DNA from: an uncultured Opitutaceae bacterium
GTDB lineage: Bacteria; Verrucomicrobiota; Verrucomicrobiia; Opitutales; Opitutaceae
Direction of reading: 5' to 3'
DNA: 64,000 nucleotides
Assembly: GCA_937958045.1 (NCBI GenBank)
Contig: CALFXL010000049.1
Span: 7,000 to 70,999 of the forward strand
Under the pieces are notes generated by a model that did no database searches, was not told where the DNA came from, and saw only the letters and a program-made list of their open reading frames with translations. Made by a program: the position numbers and the translations under genes. Numbering within the stretch: the stretch's first letter is position 1; the number at the start of each line of letters is the position of its first letter. Below are positions 43,088-51,135 of the stretch, in pieces.

Positions 43088-45136
43088 ATGCCGGGCTTTC
43101 ATCGAGCCTTGCCGCCGCACATGGATTTTCTCTTGGACAACGACCGCGCGCCGCAACCCGGCGCGATTCCGCCGATCGACTTTCGCGCGCTCCTCAACGA
43201 CGAACAATACAACGCCGTCACCGCCGAGCCCGGCCCGCTGCTTGTCCTCGCCGGCGCCGGTTCCGGCAAAACGCGCACGCTCACGTATCGCGTCGCGTAT
43301 CTTCTGTCCCAGGGCGTGAAGCCCGGCGAGATCCTGCTGCTCACTTTCACCAACAAAGCCGCGAAGGAAATGCTCCACCGCGTGCACGACCTCACCGGCG
43401 TCGAGCCCGCGCGTTTTTGGGGCGGCACGTTTCACTCGATCGGCCATCGCGTGCTGCGCATCCACGGCGAAGCCATCAACCTGCCCCGCAACTTCACCAT
43501 TCTCGACGCCGACGAATCCGAATCGCTCCTCAAGCAGGTCGTCGAAACCGAGGACAAAAATTTCTTCAAAGATAAGACCAACCCGCGCCCGGGTCCGCTC
43601 TTCAGCGTCATCTCGCTTTCGCGCAACACCCAGCTCTCGCTCGACGAAACCGTCACCCAGTACTTCCCGCAGTATTCAGATATCAAATACGTGTTTCCCG
43701 CGTTCGCGGCCGCTTACGCGAAGAAGAAACGCGAACAAAATGTCTGCGATTACGACGACTTGCTCGAGCACTGGCTCACGCTCCTCAAGGAGCATCCCGA
43801 CATCGCCGGTTATTTCGCGCATCGTTTCCGCCATCTGCTGGTCGACGAATACCAGGACACCAACACGCTGCAGGCGCAGATCATCGACCGCATCGCCACG
43901 CACCATCGCGTCATGGCCGTCGGCGACGACGCGCAGTGCATCTATTCGTGGCGCGGCGCGGATTTCGAAAACATCATGACGTTTCCCGATCGTCATCCGG
44001 GCACCGTTATTCACCGCATCGAAACGAACTACCGCTCCACGCCGCAGATCCTCGCGCTCGCCAACGGCGTGCTCGAAGCGCAGCCCAAGGGTCGTCATTT
44101 CGAGAAAGAGCTTCGCGCACATCGCGCCAACTCGCAAAAGCCCTACGTCGTTCAATGCATCGACGATCGCGAACAAGCCGAGTTCGTCGTCAAGCGCATC
44201 CATTCCGTCATCGAGCACGACGGCGTTTCGCCCAACGAAATCGCGATTCTCTATCGCTCGCATTTCGTCGCGCTCGAAACGCAGCTCGCACTCTCGCGCG
44301 CCGGCATCCCTTATCAGATCACCAGCGGCGTGAAGTTCTTCGAGCGCCAGCACGTGCGCGATCTCGTCGGCCTCATCAGCTTCGTCTACAATCCCGCCAA
44401 CCAAACCGCGTGGCAGCGCATCGCCGTTTTGCTTCCGAAAATCGGCGAAAAGGGCGCGCAAAAAATCTACGCCGCCGCGCTCGACCACGCGCGACTCATG
44501 CAGCGCGACTTCATCGACGCCCTCGCGACCGACGACGTGAAGACCAAAGTCCCCAAGGACGCCAAGGCCGAGTGGGATTCCTTCTGCGCGTCGCTCGCCG
44601 AGATCAGTGAAAGCATGAAGACCGATCGTCCGTACAAAACGGTCGAGCTCGCCGTCGACGGTTGGTACGGCGACTATCTGCGCGGCGCATTCGCCGACTA
44701 CATTGATCGCCTCGATGAATTAAAAGCCATGGTCGGTTTCGCGCAGCGTTTCGATACGCTGCAGGATCTCCTGGCGCAGATCGTTTTGCTTAACGGCGAG
44801 ACAAGCGATCGCCAGGTGGACGCCAACGCCGAAGCCGTCCGCCTCACCACCGTGCATCAAGCGAAGGGACTCGAATACGATGTCGTCTTCGTGATTGGAC
44901 TCGCCGATGGCATGTTTCCCGGCCGCCGCGCGATCGAGGATGGCGATGTCGAAGAAGAACGCCGTTTGTTCTACGTCGCGGTCACACGCGCGAAAAACGA
45001 GCTGTATCTCTGCTACCCAAAAGTCGCCACCAAGGCGGGCCCCGGCGGCATGCTGCTGAATCCGAGCCGCTTCATCACCGAGCTCGACGAACGCCTCTAC
45101 GAACCCCTCCGCATCAAACGCGCCTACGGTTGGTGA
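43088..45136 (+). CDS. UvrD/PcrA-like superfamily 1 DNA helicase
   Basis: A 682-residue 3'-5' helicase. Motifs in order are the Q-motif LNDEQYNAVTAEPGPLLVLA, Walker A AGAGSGKTRTL (about residues 55-65), Ia LLLTFTNKAAKEM and II LVDEYQDTN. These are followed by III AVGDDAQCIYSWRGAD, IV IETNYRSTPQIL, V LTTVHQAKGLEYDVV and VI EERRLFYVAVTRAKNEL. The 1B/2B insertions are of ordinary size and the protein lacks the AddA/RecB nuclease. It probably acts in nucleotide excision or mismatch repair, or in dismantling RecA filaments. The start ATG 43088 (TTG 43082 and ATG 43121 are alternatives) does not affect the domain. Confidence 0.94.
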   Translation: MPGFHRALPPHMDFLLDNDRAPQPGAIPPIDFRALLNDEQYNAVTAEPGPLLVLAGAGSGKTRTLTYRVAYLLSQGVKPGEILLLTFTNKAAKEMLHRVHDLTGVEPARFWGGTFHSIGHRVLRIHGEAINLPRNFTILDADESESLLKQVVETEDKNFFKDKTNPRPGPLFSVISLSRNTQLSLDETVTQYFPQYSDIKYVFPAFAAAYAKKKREQNVCDYDDLLEHWLTLLKEHPDIAGYFAHRFRHLLVDEYQDTNTLQAQIIDRIATHHRVMAVGDDAQCIYSWRGADFENIMTFPDRHPGTVIHRIETNYRSTPQILALANGVLEAQPKGRHFEKELRAHRANSQKPYVVQCIDDREQAEFVVKRIHSVIEHDGVSPNEIAILYRSHFVALETQLALSRAGIPYQITSGVKFFERQHVRDLVGLISFVYNPANQTAWQRIAVLLPKIGEKGAQKIYAAALDHARLMQRDFIDALATDDVKTKVPKDAKAEWDSFCASLAEISESMKTDRPYKTVELAVDGWYGDYLRGAFADYIDRLDELKAMVGFAQRFDTLQDLLAQIVLLNGETSDRQVDANAEAVRLTTVHQAKGLEYDVVFVIGLADGMFPGRRAIEDGDVEEERRLFYVAVTRAKNELYLCYPKVATKAGPGGMLLNPSRFITELDERLYEPLRIKRAYGW

Positions 45137-45262
45137 GCCGCGCGATATTTGCTTGAGGCAAACATCCATCCGGCGCGGCGAGGACGGTGGAAAAATCTCC
45201 GTTGTCCATAACGCTAGCCCGCTTGTGTCTGATAAAAGTCCGCACACGCTTTCTCTCGTTCC

Positions 45263-45880
45263 ATGAAGAAACTTCTCATCGCTCTTGTTATCCTCATCGG
45301 GCTGGGCGTGATCGTCGCGCTCTCCATCGCCGGCATCTACAACGGCCTCGTCAGCAAACAACAGGCGGTCGATGCGCAATGGGCGCAGGTGCAGAACGTC
45401 TATCAACGCCGCGCCGACTTGATCCCCAATCTCGTCAACACCGTCTCCGGCGCCGCCAATTTCGAGCGCTCCACGATCACAGCGGTCACCGAAGCGCGAG
45501 CGTCCGTCGGTCGCGTCAACATCGACGCCAGCCAGGCGCCCACCGATGCCGCGCAACTCGCCGAATTTGAGCGCGCGCAAGGTCAACTTTCCTCCGCGCT
45601 TTCGCGTCTGCTCGTCGTGAGCGAGCGTTATCCCGAACTCAAAGCCACCGCGAATTTCCAGTCGCTTCAGGTGCAGATCGAAGGCTCGGAAAATCGCATC
45701 GCGGTCGAACGCGCGCGTTTCAACGAAGCCGCCCAAGCCTACAACACGGCCATCAAACGCGTGCCCGGCGCGTTGTTCGCCGGCATCTTCGGCTTCAAGG
45801 AACGTCCTTACTTCACCGCTCGCGCCGGCGCGGAAACGCCGCCGGAAGTGCGCTTCGATTTCGGCGGAAATTCGCAGTGA
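45263..45880 (+). CDS. lemA: LemA family membrane protein
   Basis: A 205-residue protein with one N-terminal transmembrane helix (LIALVILIGLGVIVALSIAG) and then an extracytoplasmic helical domain. It matches LemA closely: YNGLVSKQQAVDAQWAQVQN, VYQRRADLIPNLVNTV, FERSTITAVTEARASVG, LSRLLVVSERYPELKATANF, then LQVQIEGSENRIAVERARFN. The function of LemA in bacteria is not well defined. The next gene overlaps it by 4 bp (GTGA), and the order LemA-TPM-TPM is a frequent arrangement, which argues that these proteins act together at the envelope. Confidence 0.95.
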   Translation: MKKLLIALVILIGLGVIVALSIAGIYNGLVSKQQAVDAQWAQVQNVYQRRADLIPNLVNTVSGAANFERSTITAVTEARASVGRVNIDASQAPTDAAQLAEFERAQGQLSSALSRLLVVSERYPELKATANFQSLQVQIEGSENRIAVERARFNEAAQAYNTAIKRVPGALFAGIFGFKERPYFTARAGAETPPEVRFDFGGNSQ

Positions 45881-46626
45881 AGCACGTCCTCTTTGCGTTG
45901 TTTCTCGGCGCGTTGTTCATCGGCGCGCCGCTGCATGCAGAAACGTTGCCGCCCAAACCGGCGCGGTACTTCAACGACTACGCGCGGCTCGTGCCGACCG
46001 ACACCGCGCAGCGGCTCAACACGAAGCTCGAGCAATTCGAACGCGATACCTCCAACCAGATCATCGTCGCGATTTTTCCGCGGATGCCGTCGCGCTCCTC
46101 CGTGGAAGATTTCACCGTGCGCACCGCGCAGAGCTGGGGTGTCGGTCAAAAGGGACGCGACAATGGCGCGGTGTTGTTTGTCTTCGTGGAGAATCGTCAG
46201 GCCTACATCCAGGTCGGCTACGGTCTCGAAGGCGCGCTGCCCGATGCGCTTTGTTTTCAAATCATCGATCAGGAACTAAAACCGCGTTTCCGCGGAGGCG
46301 ATTACGCGGGCGGCATCACCGCCACAGTCGATGCCATGCTCGCGGCGACACGCGGTGAATACAAACCGCTCCCGACTCGTCGCCGCACCGACCAACCGCC
46401 CGTCAGCCCGGTGATCATTTTTCTCTTCATCGTGATTATCATCAGCGTACTGAAACGTCTGTTGGGCGGAAACGATCCCGACGATCATCGTCCTGGCCGC
46501 ATGCGTCGTCGTGGCGGCGGCTGGTATGTTGGCGGCGGTGGATTCGGAGGCGGCTTCGGCGGTGGCGGTGGTTTCTCCGGCGGCGGAGGACGTTTCGGCG
46601 GCGGCGGCGCAGGAGGACGTTGGTAA
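45877..46626 (+). CDS. TPM-domain membrane protein with Gly-rich tail
   Basis: A 249-residue YgcG-like protein starting at GTG 45877, which overlaps the lemA stop. Signal peptide (VLFALFLGALFIGAPLHA), then a TPM domain (residues about 25-150) with YFNDYARLVPTDTAQRLNTK, IIVAIFPRMPSRSSVEDFTV, AQSWGVGQKGRDNGAVLFVF and YIQVGYGLEGALPDAL. A transmembrane helix (VSPVIIFLFIVIIISVL, about 175-192) and a tail of about 45 residues with near-continuous Gly/Arg/Phe follow. The tail would be cytoplasmic or membrane-apposed. TPM proteins have been linked to photosystem repair in plants; the bacterial role is unresolved. Confidence 0.92.
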   Translation: MKHVLFALFLGALFIGAPLHAETLPPKPARYFNDYARLVPTDTAQRLNTKLEQFERDTSNQIIVAIFPRMPSRSSVEDFTVRTAQSWGVGQKGRDNGAVLFVFVENRQAYIQVGYGLEGALPDALCFQIIDQELKPRFRGGDYAGGITATVDAMLAATRGEYKPLPTRRRTDQPPVSPVIIFLFIVIIISVLKRLLGGNDPDDHRPGRMRRRGGGWYVGGGGFGGGFGGGGGFSGGGGRFGGGGAGGRW

Positions 46627-46627
46627 T

Positions 46628-47068
46628 ATGAATACTTTCGAAGAAGAATTTGATCCCGCGCGCATCGAGCGCGCCATCGCTGCGGCGGAGAAAAAAACGT
46701 CCGGCGAGATCCGCGTGGTCGTGCACCGCGCGCCGACCGATAACCCCGTGACGACGGCCGCGACGGAGTTTGCCCGCCTCAACATGCACCGCACGCGTCA
46801 TCGCAATGCCGTGCTCATCCTGCTCGCGCCCGCCTCGCACACCTTCGCGGTCTATGGCGACGAAGGCATTCACGAAAAAGTCGGTCAGGATTTCTGGAGC
46901 GAACTCGCCGCGGGCATGAGCGACGATTTTCAACACGGCGTATTCACCGATGGCATCGTCAAAGCCATCGATCGTGTCGCCAACCGACTCGCCCCCTACT
47001 TCCCGTATCGCGACGACGACATCAATGAACTCCCCGACGATTTCATCGACCGCGGCATCGTGATCTGA
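46628..47068 (+). CDS. Second TPM-domain protein, soluble
   Basis: A 146-residue protein that starts 2 bases after the previous stop codon, so the three genes form one operon. It is a TPM domain alone, without signal peptide or membrane helix. ARIERAIAAAEKKTSGEIRV replaces the usual N-terminus. HRNAVLILLAPASHTFAVYG with DEGIHEKVGQDFW is the diagnostic C-terminal half, followed by a Glu/Asp-rich end (DDDINELPDDFIDRG). Pairing of an exported TPM protein with a cytosolic one behind LemA is seen in many bacteria. No catalytic activity can be assigned. Confidence 0.9.
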   Translation: MNTFEEEFDPARIERAIAAAEKKTSGEIRVVVHRAPTDNPVTTAATEFARLNMHRTRHRNAVLILLAPASHTFAVYGDEGIHEKVGQDFWSELAAGMSDDFQHGVFTDGIVKAIDRVANRLAPYFPYRDDDINELPDDFIDRGIVI

Positions 47069-47126
47069 GGCGGCGCTATCGGCACAAACTTGTTCTGCCC
47101 TGTACGCCGCCGCTACACTCGCGGTC

Positions 47127-47786
47127 ATGGAACTCGTCATCGCCGCTATTTTCGGCCTCCTTCCGATCATCAATCCCTTCAGCACCGCGCCGCTCTTCCT
47201 CGCGATGACCGAAGGCGACACGCAGGAAGAGCGCATGGCGCAAGCGCGACGCGGCGTCATGTACATGATCGCCATCCTCACGAGCTTTCTGGTTGGCGGT
47301 AGCTTTATCATGAACTTCTTCGGCCTGTCGCTGCCCGGCCTGCGCATCGCGGGCGGCATCCTCGTCGCGGGTGTCGGCATGCGCATGCTTTATCCGAAAG
47401 ACGACAACGACCAGACGCCGGAGGAGCAGAAAGAAACCCGCCGTAAGCGCGACATCTCCTTCACCCCGCTCGCCATGCCCAGCCTCAGCGGCCCCGGCGC
47501 GATCTCTGTGACCATCGGTCTCACCTCGCTCGCGGGCGACTGGCGCGGCTATCTCAGCATCTTTGCCGGCATCCTCATCGTCGCCACGATTGTCTATATC
47601 GTCCTGCGCGCCTCGACGAAGCTGGTGCGTTTCCTTGGCGTCAATGGATTGCACGCCATGACCAAGATCATGGGCTTTCTGATCCTCTGCGTCGGCATCC
47701 AATTCGTCGTCAACGGCATCACCGGAGTCATCCGCGACCCCGAGCTCCTCCACGCCATCCGCGACACGCTGCTGACTGAACAATAG
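47127..47786 (+). CDS. MarC family integral membrane protein
   Basis: A 219-residue inner-membrane protein with six hydrophobic helices. It opens ELVIAAIFGLLPIINPFSTA, the MarC/NAAT signature, and has a second Pro-rich re-entrant-like segment FTPLAMPSLSGPGAISVTIG in the latter half. MSLRIAG-type helix GLSLPGLRIAGGILVAGVGM is also typical. A charged cytoplasmic loop (PKDDNDQTPEEQKETRRKRD) splits the halves. MarC proteins were once thought to be resistance factors; their transport substrate is not established. It lies 58 bases after the TPM operon and may be co-transcribed with it. Confidence 0.92.
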   Translation: MELVIAAIFGLLPIINPFSTAPLFLAMTEGDTQEERMAQARRGVMYMIAILTSFLVGGSFIMNFFGLSLPGLRIAGGILVAGVGMRMLYPKDDNDQTPEEQKETRRKRDISFTPLAMPSLSGPGAISVTIGLTSLAGDWRGYLSIFAGILIVATIVYIVLRASTKLVRFLGVNGLHAMTKIMGFLILCVGIQFVVNGITGVIRDPELLHAIRDTLLTEQ

Positions 47787-47995
47787 AAAACCTATGCCGC
47801 CTACCCGAACCGCAACTCAAGACGTCCAGATCCAGCAGCGGCGCGCGGTCGCCGCGACCGCAGCATGCCTTGCGCTGCGTCTCAGAGGAAAATTGGAGCC
47901 AGGCGGACGGCGCGTCACATTTCTCTCTTGCACTCCCTGCCGCATAACCGGCAAGTTCTCCGGCCCGCCCACCTTCGGGTGACGGGAAACACCAA

Positions 47996-48072
47996 CGGGG
48001 TGTAGCTTAGCCTGGTAGAGCGCTACGTTCGGGACGTAGAGGCCGAGAGTTCGAATCTCTCCACCCCGACCA
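47996..48072 (+). tRNA. tRNA-Pro, anticodon CGG
   Basis: A full cloverleaf can be folded. The acceptor stem is CGGGGTG (47996-48002) with CACCCCG (48062-48068), discriminator A and encoded CCA (48070-48072). The D arm is GCTTAGCCTGGTAGAGC. The anticodon stem CTACG/CGTAG closes the loop TTCGGGA (anticodon CGG), and the T arm is GAGAGTTCGAATCTCTC. It reads CCG proline codons, which are abundant here. It lies 22 bases from the end of the convergent MBL gene. Confidence 0.96.
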
Positions 48073-48093
48073 TTTTTCCTGCGGGATAGGTAT

Positions 48094-48945
48094 TCAGAGC
48101 GCGAAGGGATTGTAGGCGCGTTCGTTTTTAAGGGTCGTGAGCGGCCCGTGGCCCGGTGCGATCACCGTGTTTTCCGGCAATTCTGCCGTCAGCCGGCGGA
48201 CGTTATCCAAGAGCCGGCGCTGGCAATAAAACGCGCCGCCGACGGAGCCCGCAAAAAGGAGGTCGCCCGAAATCAGCACGCAGGGCGCCTGCGGGAGTTT
48301 GGGCGCGCGCACGACGTAGCAATGGTGTTCTTCGGCGTGACCGGGCGTGCGGAGGATGCGTACTTCGAAATCGCCAAACGTCAGGCGCGAATCGTCGCTC
48401 GGTACGGTTACTCCGGGCAATCCGCGTCCGCCGCCCGCCGGTCCGAAAACCGGCGTGTGCGGATGTGCGTCGCGCAAGCCGGCGAGCCCGCCCGAGTGCT
48501 CCGTTTCGACATGCGTGACGAAGATCGCGTCGAGATTTTCGATGGTTTTCGGCCAGACCCGTCGCAGCGTCGTGAAATCCGGTCCGGTGTCGAATAGCAG
48601 CCCGCGCCGCGATCCGCATTCGGCGACGAGGTAGGCGTTGGCGACGCCGATGCCATGCGGCATGCGCAGCGGATAAATGCAAAACGGCAGACCCGAAATC
48701 TCCGGCAACGGGTACGCGTGGCGCGCGAGCGCGAGCAGGCCGATTTCGTTGAGGTTCAACGTGGCGGCGAGGCGGCGCAGTTCGTCGTCGCTTAAGTCGT
48801 AACGGTAATCGATCGCGTCGCGGAGTTTTTCGAGGAGCACATTCGCACTCTCGGCCACGGCTTGTTCAGGCCGGCCGTCGTGGCGTACGGCTTTGTCCAG
48901 CACGTCGCCCAATTCATCTTCCAACGGTGCGAACTCGATGATCAC
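48094..48945 (-). CDS. Metallo-beta-lactamase-fold protein with flavodiiron-like metal motif
   Basis: A protein of about 283 residues, starting near GTG 48945. The first 85 residues are a helical N-terminal domain of unknown type. The MBL fold follows: NAYLVAECGSRRGLLFDTGP, FVTHVETEHSGGLAGL, ILRTPGHAEEHHCYVV, LISGDLLFAGSVGG and VIAPGHGPLTTLKNERAYNP. The first metal motif is His145-x-Glu147-x-Glu149-His150, whereas zinc hydrolases have HxHxDH. The substituted pattern resembles the HxExDH diiron site of flavodiiron proteins. The remaining His, Asp and His ligands are present. There is no flavodoxin or rubredoxin domain. The frame stays open to 49602 antisense to pyrE, but that part has no family character. 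Function could be redox or oxygen sensing, or simply altered hydrolysis. Confidence 0.8.
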   Translation of the reverse strand: MIIEFAPLEDELGDVLDKAVRHDGRPEQAVAESANVLLEKLRDAIDYRYDLSDDELRRLAATLNLNEIGLLALARHAYPLPEISGLPFCIYPLRMPHGIGVANAYLVAECGSRRGLLFDTGPDFTTLRRVWPKTIENLDAIFVTHVETEHSGGLAGLRDAHPHTPVFGPAGGGRGLPGVTVPSDDSRLTFGDFEVRILRTPGHAEEHHCYVVRAPKLPQAPCVLISGDLLFAGSVGGAFYCQRRLLDNVRRLTAELPENTVIAPGHGPLTTLKNERAYNPFAL

Positions 48946-49023
48946 GCCCGCAGTGTGACCCGCGGTTTTCCGTGGATCAAAAATGTTTTTGTTTTTTTGC
49001 CGGGCTCTTCCAACCGTCGCCGC

Positions 49024-49593
49024 ATGGATTCGCACCAAGAGGAAGTTCTCTCCATTTTCAAACGCACCGGCGCTCTGCTCGAGGGCCACTTCGTGCTCCG
49101 TTCCGGGCTGCACTCGGGACATTTCTTTCAATGCGCCCAAGTGTGTCAGGACATGGCGGCGGTGACGCGTTTGAGCGAATTGCTCGTCGCGAAACTCGCG
49201 TCGTTGAACTTCACCACGGTGCTCGCGCCGGCGATGGGTGGACTGGTGCTCGGCCAGGAAGTCGCGCGTCAATCGGGCGCGCGCTACATTTTTGCGGAGA
49301 AAGAAAACAATGTCCTCGTGCTGCGTCGCGGCTTCACGCTGAAACCCGGCGAGAAAGTACTGATCGTCGAAGACGTCGTGACGCGCGGCGGTCGCGTGCT
49401 CGAGTGTCTGGATATCGTGCGCAAGGCCGGCGGCACGCCGGTCGGCGTGGCGATGTTGGTCGATCGCAGCGCCGGCGTGGCGCGCTTCGATGTGCCGGCG
49501 GTGTCGTTGCTGGAACTGAGTTTCCCCACCTACCCGGCCGATCAGGTGCCCGAAGCGCTGGCAAAAATCCCGGCGACCAAACCGGGAAGCTGA
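49024..49593 (+). CDS. pyrE: Orotate phosphoribosyltransferase
   Basis: Converts orotate and PRPP into OMP in pyrimidine synthesis. The 189-residue enzyme shows LLEGHFVLRSGLHSGHFFQC (the family's GxFxLxSGxxS start), VLAPAMGGLVLGQEVAR, YIFAEKENNVLVLRRGF with the catalytic-loop Lys/Glu, and the PRPP motif VLIVEDVVTRGGRV. The final third (VAMLVDRSAGVARFDVPAVS) is also conserved. It belongs to the Thermus/Bacillus-like short OPRTase class. It is divergent from the MBL gene. A palindromic REP-like element follows, between it and the convergent protease gene. Confidence 0.95.
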   Translation: MDSHQEEVLSIFKRTGALLEGHFVLRSGLHSGHFFQCAQVCQDMAAVTRLSELLVAKLASLNFTTVLAPAMGGLVLGQEVARQSGARYIFAEKENNVLVLRRGFTLKPGEKVLIVEDVVTRGGRVLECLDIVRKAGGTPVGVAMLVDRSAGVARFDVPAVSLLELSFPTYPADQVPEALAKIPATKPGS

Positions 49594-49621
49594 GCGCCTC
49601 AACTGCAGCGATAAACCGTGA

Positions 49622-49665
49622 GGAGCGCCGGCCGCTGGCCGGCTTCCTGCAGATGCCGGCGCTCC
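49622..49665. repeat. REP-like palindromic element between pyrE and degQ
   Basis: GGAGCGCCGGC (49622-49632) pairs exactly with GCCGGCGCTCC (49655-49665). The interior contains a second nested palindrome (CCGGCC-GCT-GGCCGG). It lies between two convergent genes, the usual home of REP sequences, and can act as a bidirectional terminator or mRNA stabiliser. A RAYT pseudogene is present elsewhere in the window (63721). Confidence 0.55.
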
Positions 49666-49704
49666 GGCGCAGACCAGCGGCGAGCAATCTCAGCCGGCGT
49701 TTAT

Positions 49705-51105
49705 TCAGCGGACGTTGATCGTGATCGGGCGCACGACGCCGCGGTAATACACCATCAACAGATTGCGGCCGGGCACGAGGAGCTTGCGGGCTTTTTCAAC
49801 GTCGCTCACCGGCTCGCGGTTGATCTGCAGCAGGTACATGTGCGGCAGCAGCTTTTCGAGGTACGGCGAGTCTTCGGTGACTTCGGTGATGAGCAGCCCA
49901 TCGAGGCGCGGATTGAGGCCGAGGCGACGACGTTGCGCGACGGAGAGCGGCGAAACGTGCACGCCGGGCAGCAGTTCGTCGGGGCCAAGCGATTCGTTCA
50001 ACTCGCCGAGCTGCACCTTGATGTTCATCGCCTGGCCGTCGCGGAAAATGCTCACTTCTGCCTCACGATTGGGCGCGAGTTGCGCGAGCAGCAGACGCAG
50101 ATCTTCGGGCGAGTGAATCGGGCGTCCGTTGATCGAGGCGATCACGTCGTAAACTTTGAGACCGGCTTTGTCGGCAGGTCCACCAGGCGTGACGACGGAA
50201 ATGACGACGCCTTTTTGATCGCGGCGGACCAGCAAGGTCTCGGCGAGATCGGGCGTGAGTGCATCGACTTTCACGCCGAGATCGCCGCGGATGATTTTCC
50301 CGGTTTCGACGAGGCCTTCGAGAATCGTTCGCGCGAGGTTGATCGGGATCGCGAAACCGATGCCGATGTTGCCGCGATTGGTGGAGAGGATCGCGCTGTT
50401 GATACCAACCAACCGCCCTTTCGCGTCGAGCAACGCGCCGCCGGAGTTGCCTTGGTTGATGGCGGCGTCGGTCTGGATGAAGTTTTCGTAGCCGCGCACT
50501 TCGTCGAGGATGCCGACGCGGCGACTCGTGGCGGAGACGATGCCCATGGTCACGGTTTGTCCGACGCCGAGCGGATTCCCGATCGCAAAAACAAGATCGC
50601 CGACGCGCAGCCGATCGCTGTCCGCGAGCGGCACGGCGGGTAATCCGTCCGCCTCGATCTTGATGACGGCGACATCGGTCTTCGGATCGGTGCCGATGAC
50701 GGTCGCGGTGAACTCGCGCGAATCGGCGAGCGTGACGGTGAGTTCGTCGGCGTTTTCGATGACGTGGTTATTCGTCAGGATGTAGCCATCGGGCGTCACG
50801 ATGACGCCGGAGCCGATGCCGGAAGAGCGACGTTCGCTCGTTTCCGAAGACGGGCCCCAAGGAAAAGGCGTGATGGTGCGAAACCGCAGGTAGCGGCTCG
50901 ACGTGACGGAAACGACCGCGCGTTGCGCCGGCTCGAGCACGTCGGCGTAACTCGTGACGGTCGGCGCCGCGCTTTCGCCGACGGGCGAATCGTCGATCGT
51001 CAGCGAGAGCTTGCGCGCGTTATCGGCGGCCTCCGCAAACGGAAGCGCGCAGAGGGAAACGAATGCCGCGAGGGCGGCGCAGACAAGACGTGGGCCAAAC
51101 TTCAT
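49705..51105 (-). CDS. degQ: Periplasmic HtrA/Deg-type serine protease with two PDZ domains
   Basis: A 466-residue envelope quality-control protease. The signal peptide ends ALPFAEA. The trypsin-like domain carries the triad His114 (ILTNNHVIE), Asp144 (TDVAVIKIE) and Ser221 (AINQGNSGGALLD). PDZ1 (about 275-375) starts LGVKVDALTPDLAETL and includes PGGPADKAGLKVYDVIASIN. PDZ2 (about 385-465) is more divergent and contains SPYLEKLLPHMYLLQINREP. Deg proteins degrade or refold misfolded outer-membrane proteins, which fits with bamA, ompH and lpxD nearby on the same strand. The prs stop lies 30 bases upstream, so it can be co-transcribed. DegP/DegQ/DegS subtype is not certain. Confidence 0.93.
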   Translation of the reverse strand: MKFGPRLVCAALAAFVSLCALPFAEAADNARKLSLTIDDSPVGESAAPTVTSYADVLEPAQRAVVSVTSSRYLRFRTITPFPWGPSSETSERRSSGIGSGVIVTPDGYILTNNHVIENADELTVTLADSREFTATVIGTDPKTDVAVIKIEADGLPAVPLADSDRLRVGDLVFAIGNPLGVGQTVTMGIVSATSRRVGILDEVRGYENFIQTDAAINQGNSGGALLDAKGRLVGINSAILSTNRGNIGIGFAIPINLARTILEGLVETGKIIRGDLGVKVDALTPDLAETLLVRRDQKGVVISVVTPGGPADKAGLKVYDVIASINGRPIHSPEDLRLLLAQLAPNREAEVSIFRDGQAMNIKVQLGELNESLGPDELLPGVHVSPLSVAQRRRLGLNPRLDGLLITEVTEDSPYLEKLLPHMYLLQINREPVSDVEKARKLLVPGRNLLMVYYRGVVRPITINVR

Positions 51106-51135
51106 GCAGCGCGAAGTGAGGCGTCACTCAGCTGA

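Noticed and set aside
43088..45136. AddA/RecB-type nuclease helicase identity for the UvrD-like protein
   Set aside because: The protein ends shortly after helicase motif VI and lacks a C-terminal nuclease domain.
47845..47861. GCGGTCG/CGACCGC hairpin after marC, considered as a terminator or small RNA
   Set aside because: Short stem, no T-run and nothing conserved around it; the rest of the 47787-47995 gap shows no feature.
48946..49602. N-terminal extension of the MBL gene antisense to pyrE
   Set aside because: The frame is open but its sequence is the shadow of pyrE; the first family-like residues start at GTG 48945.
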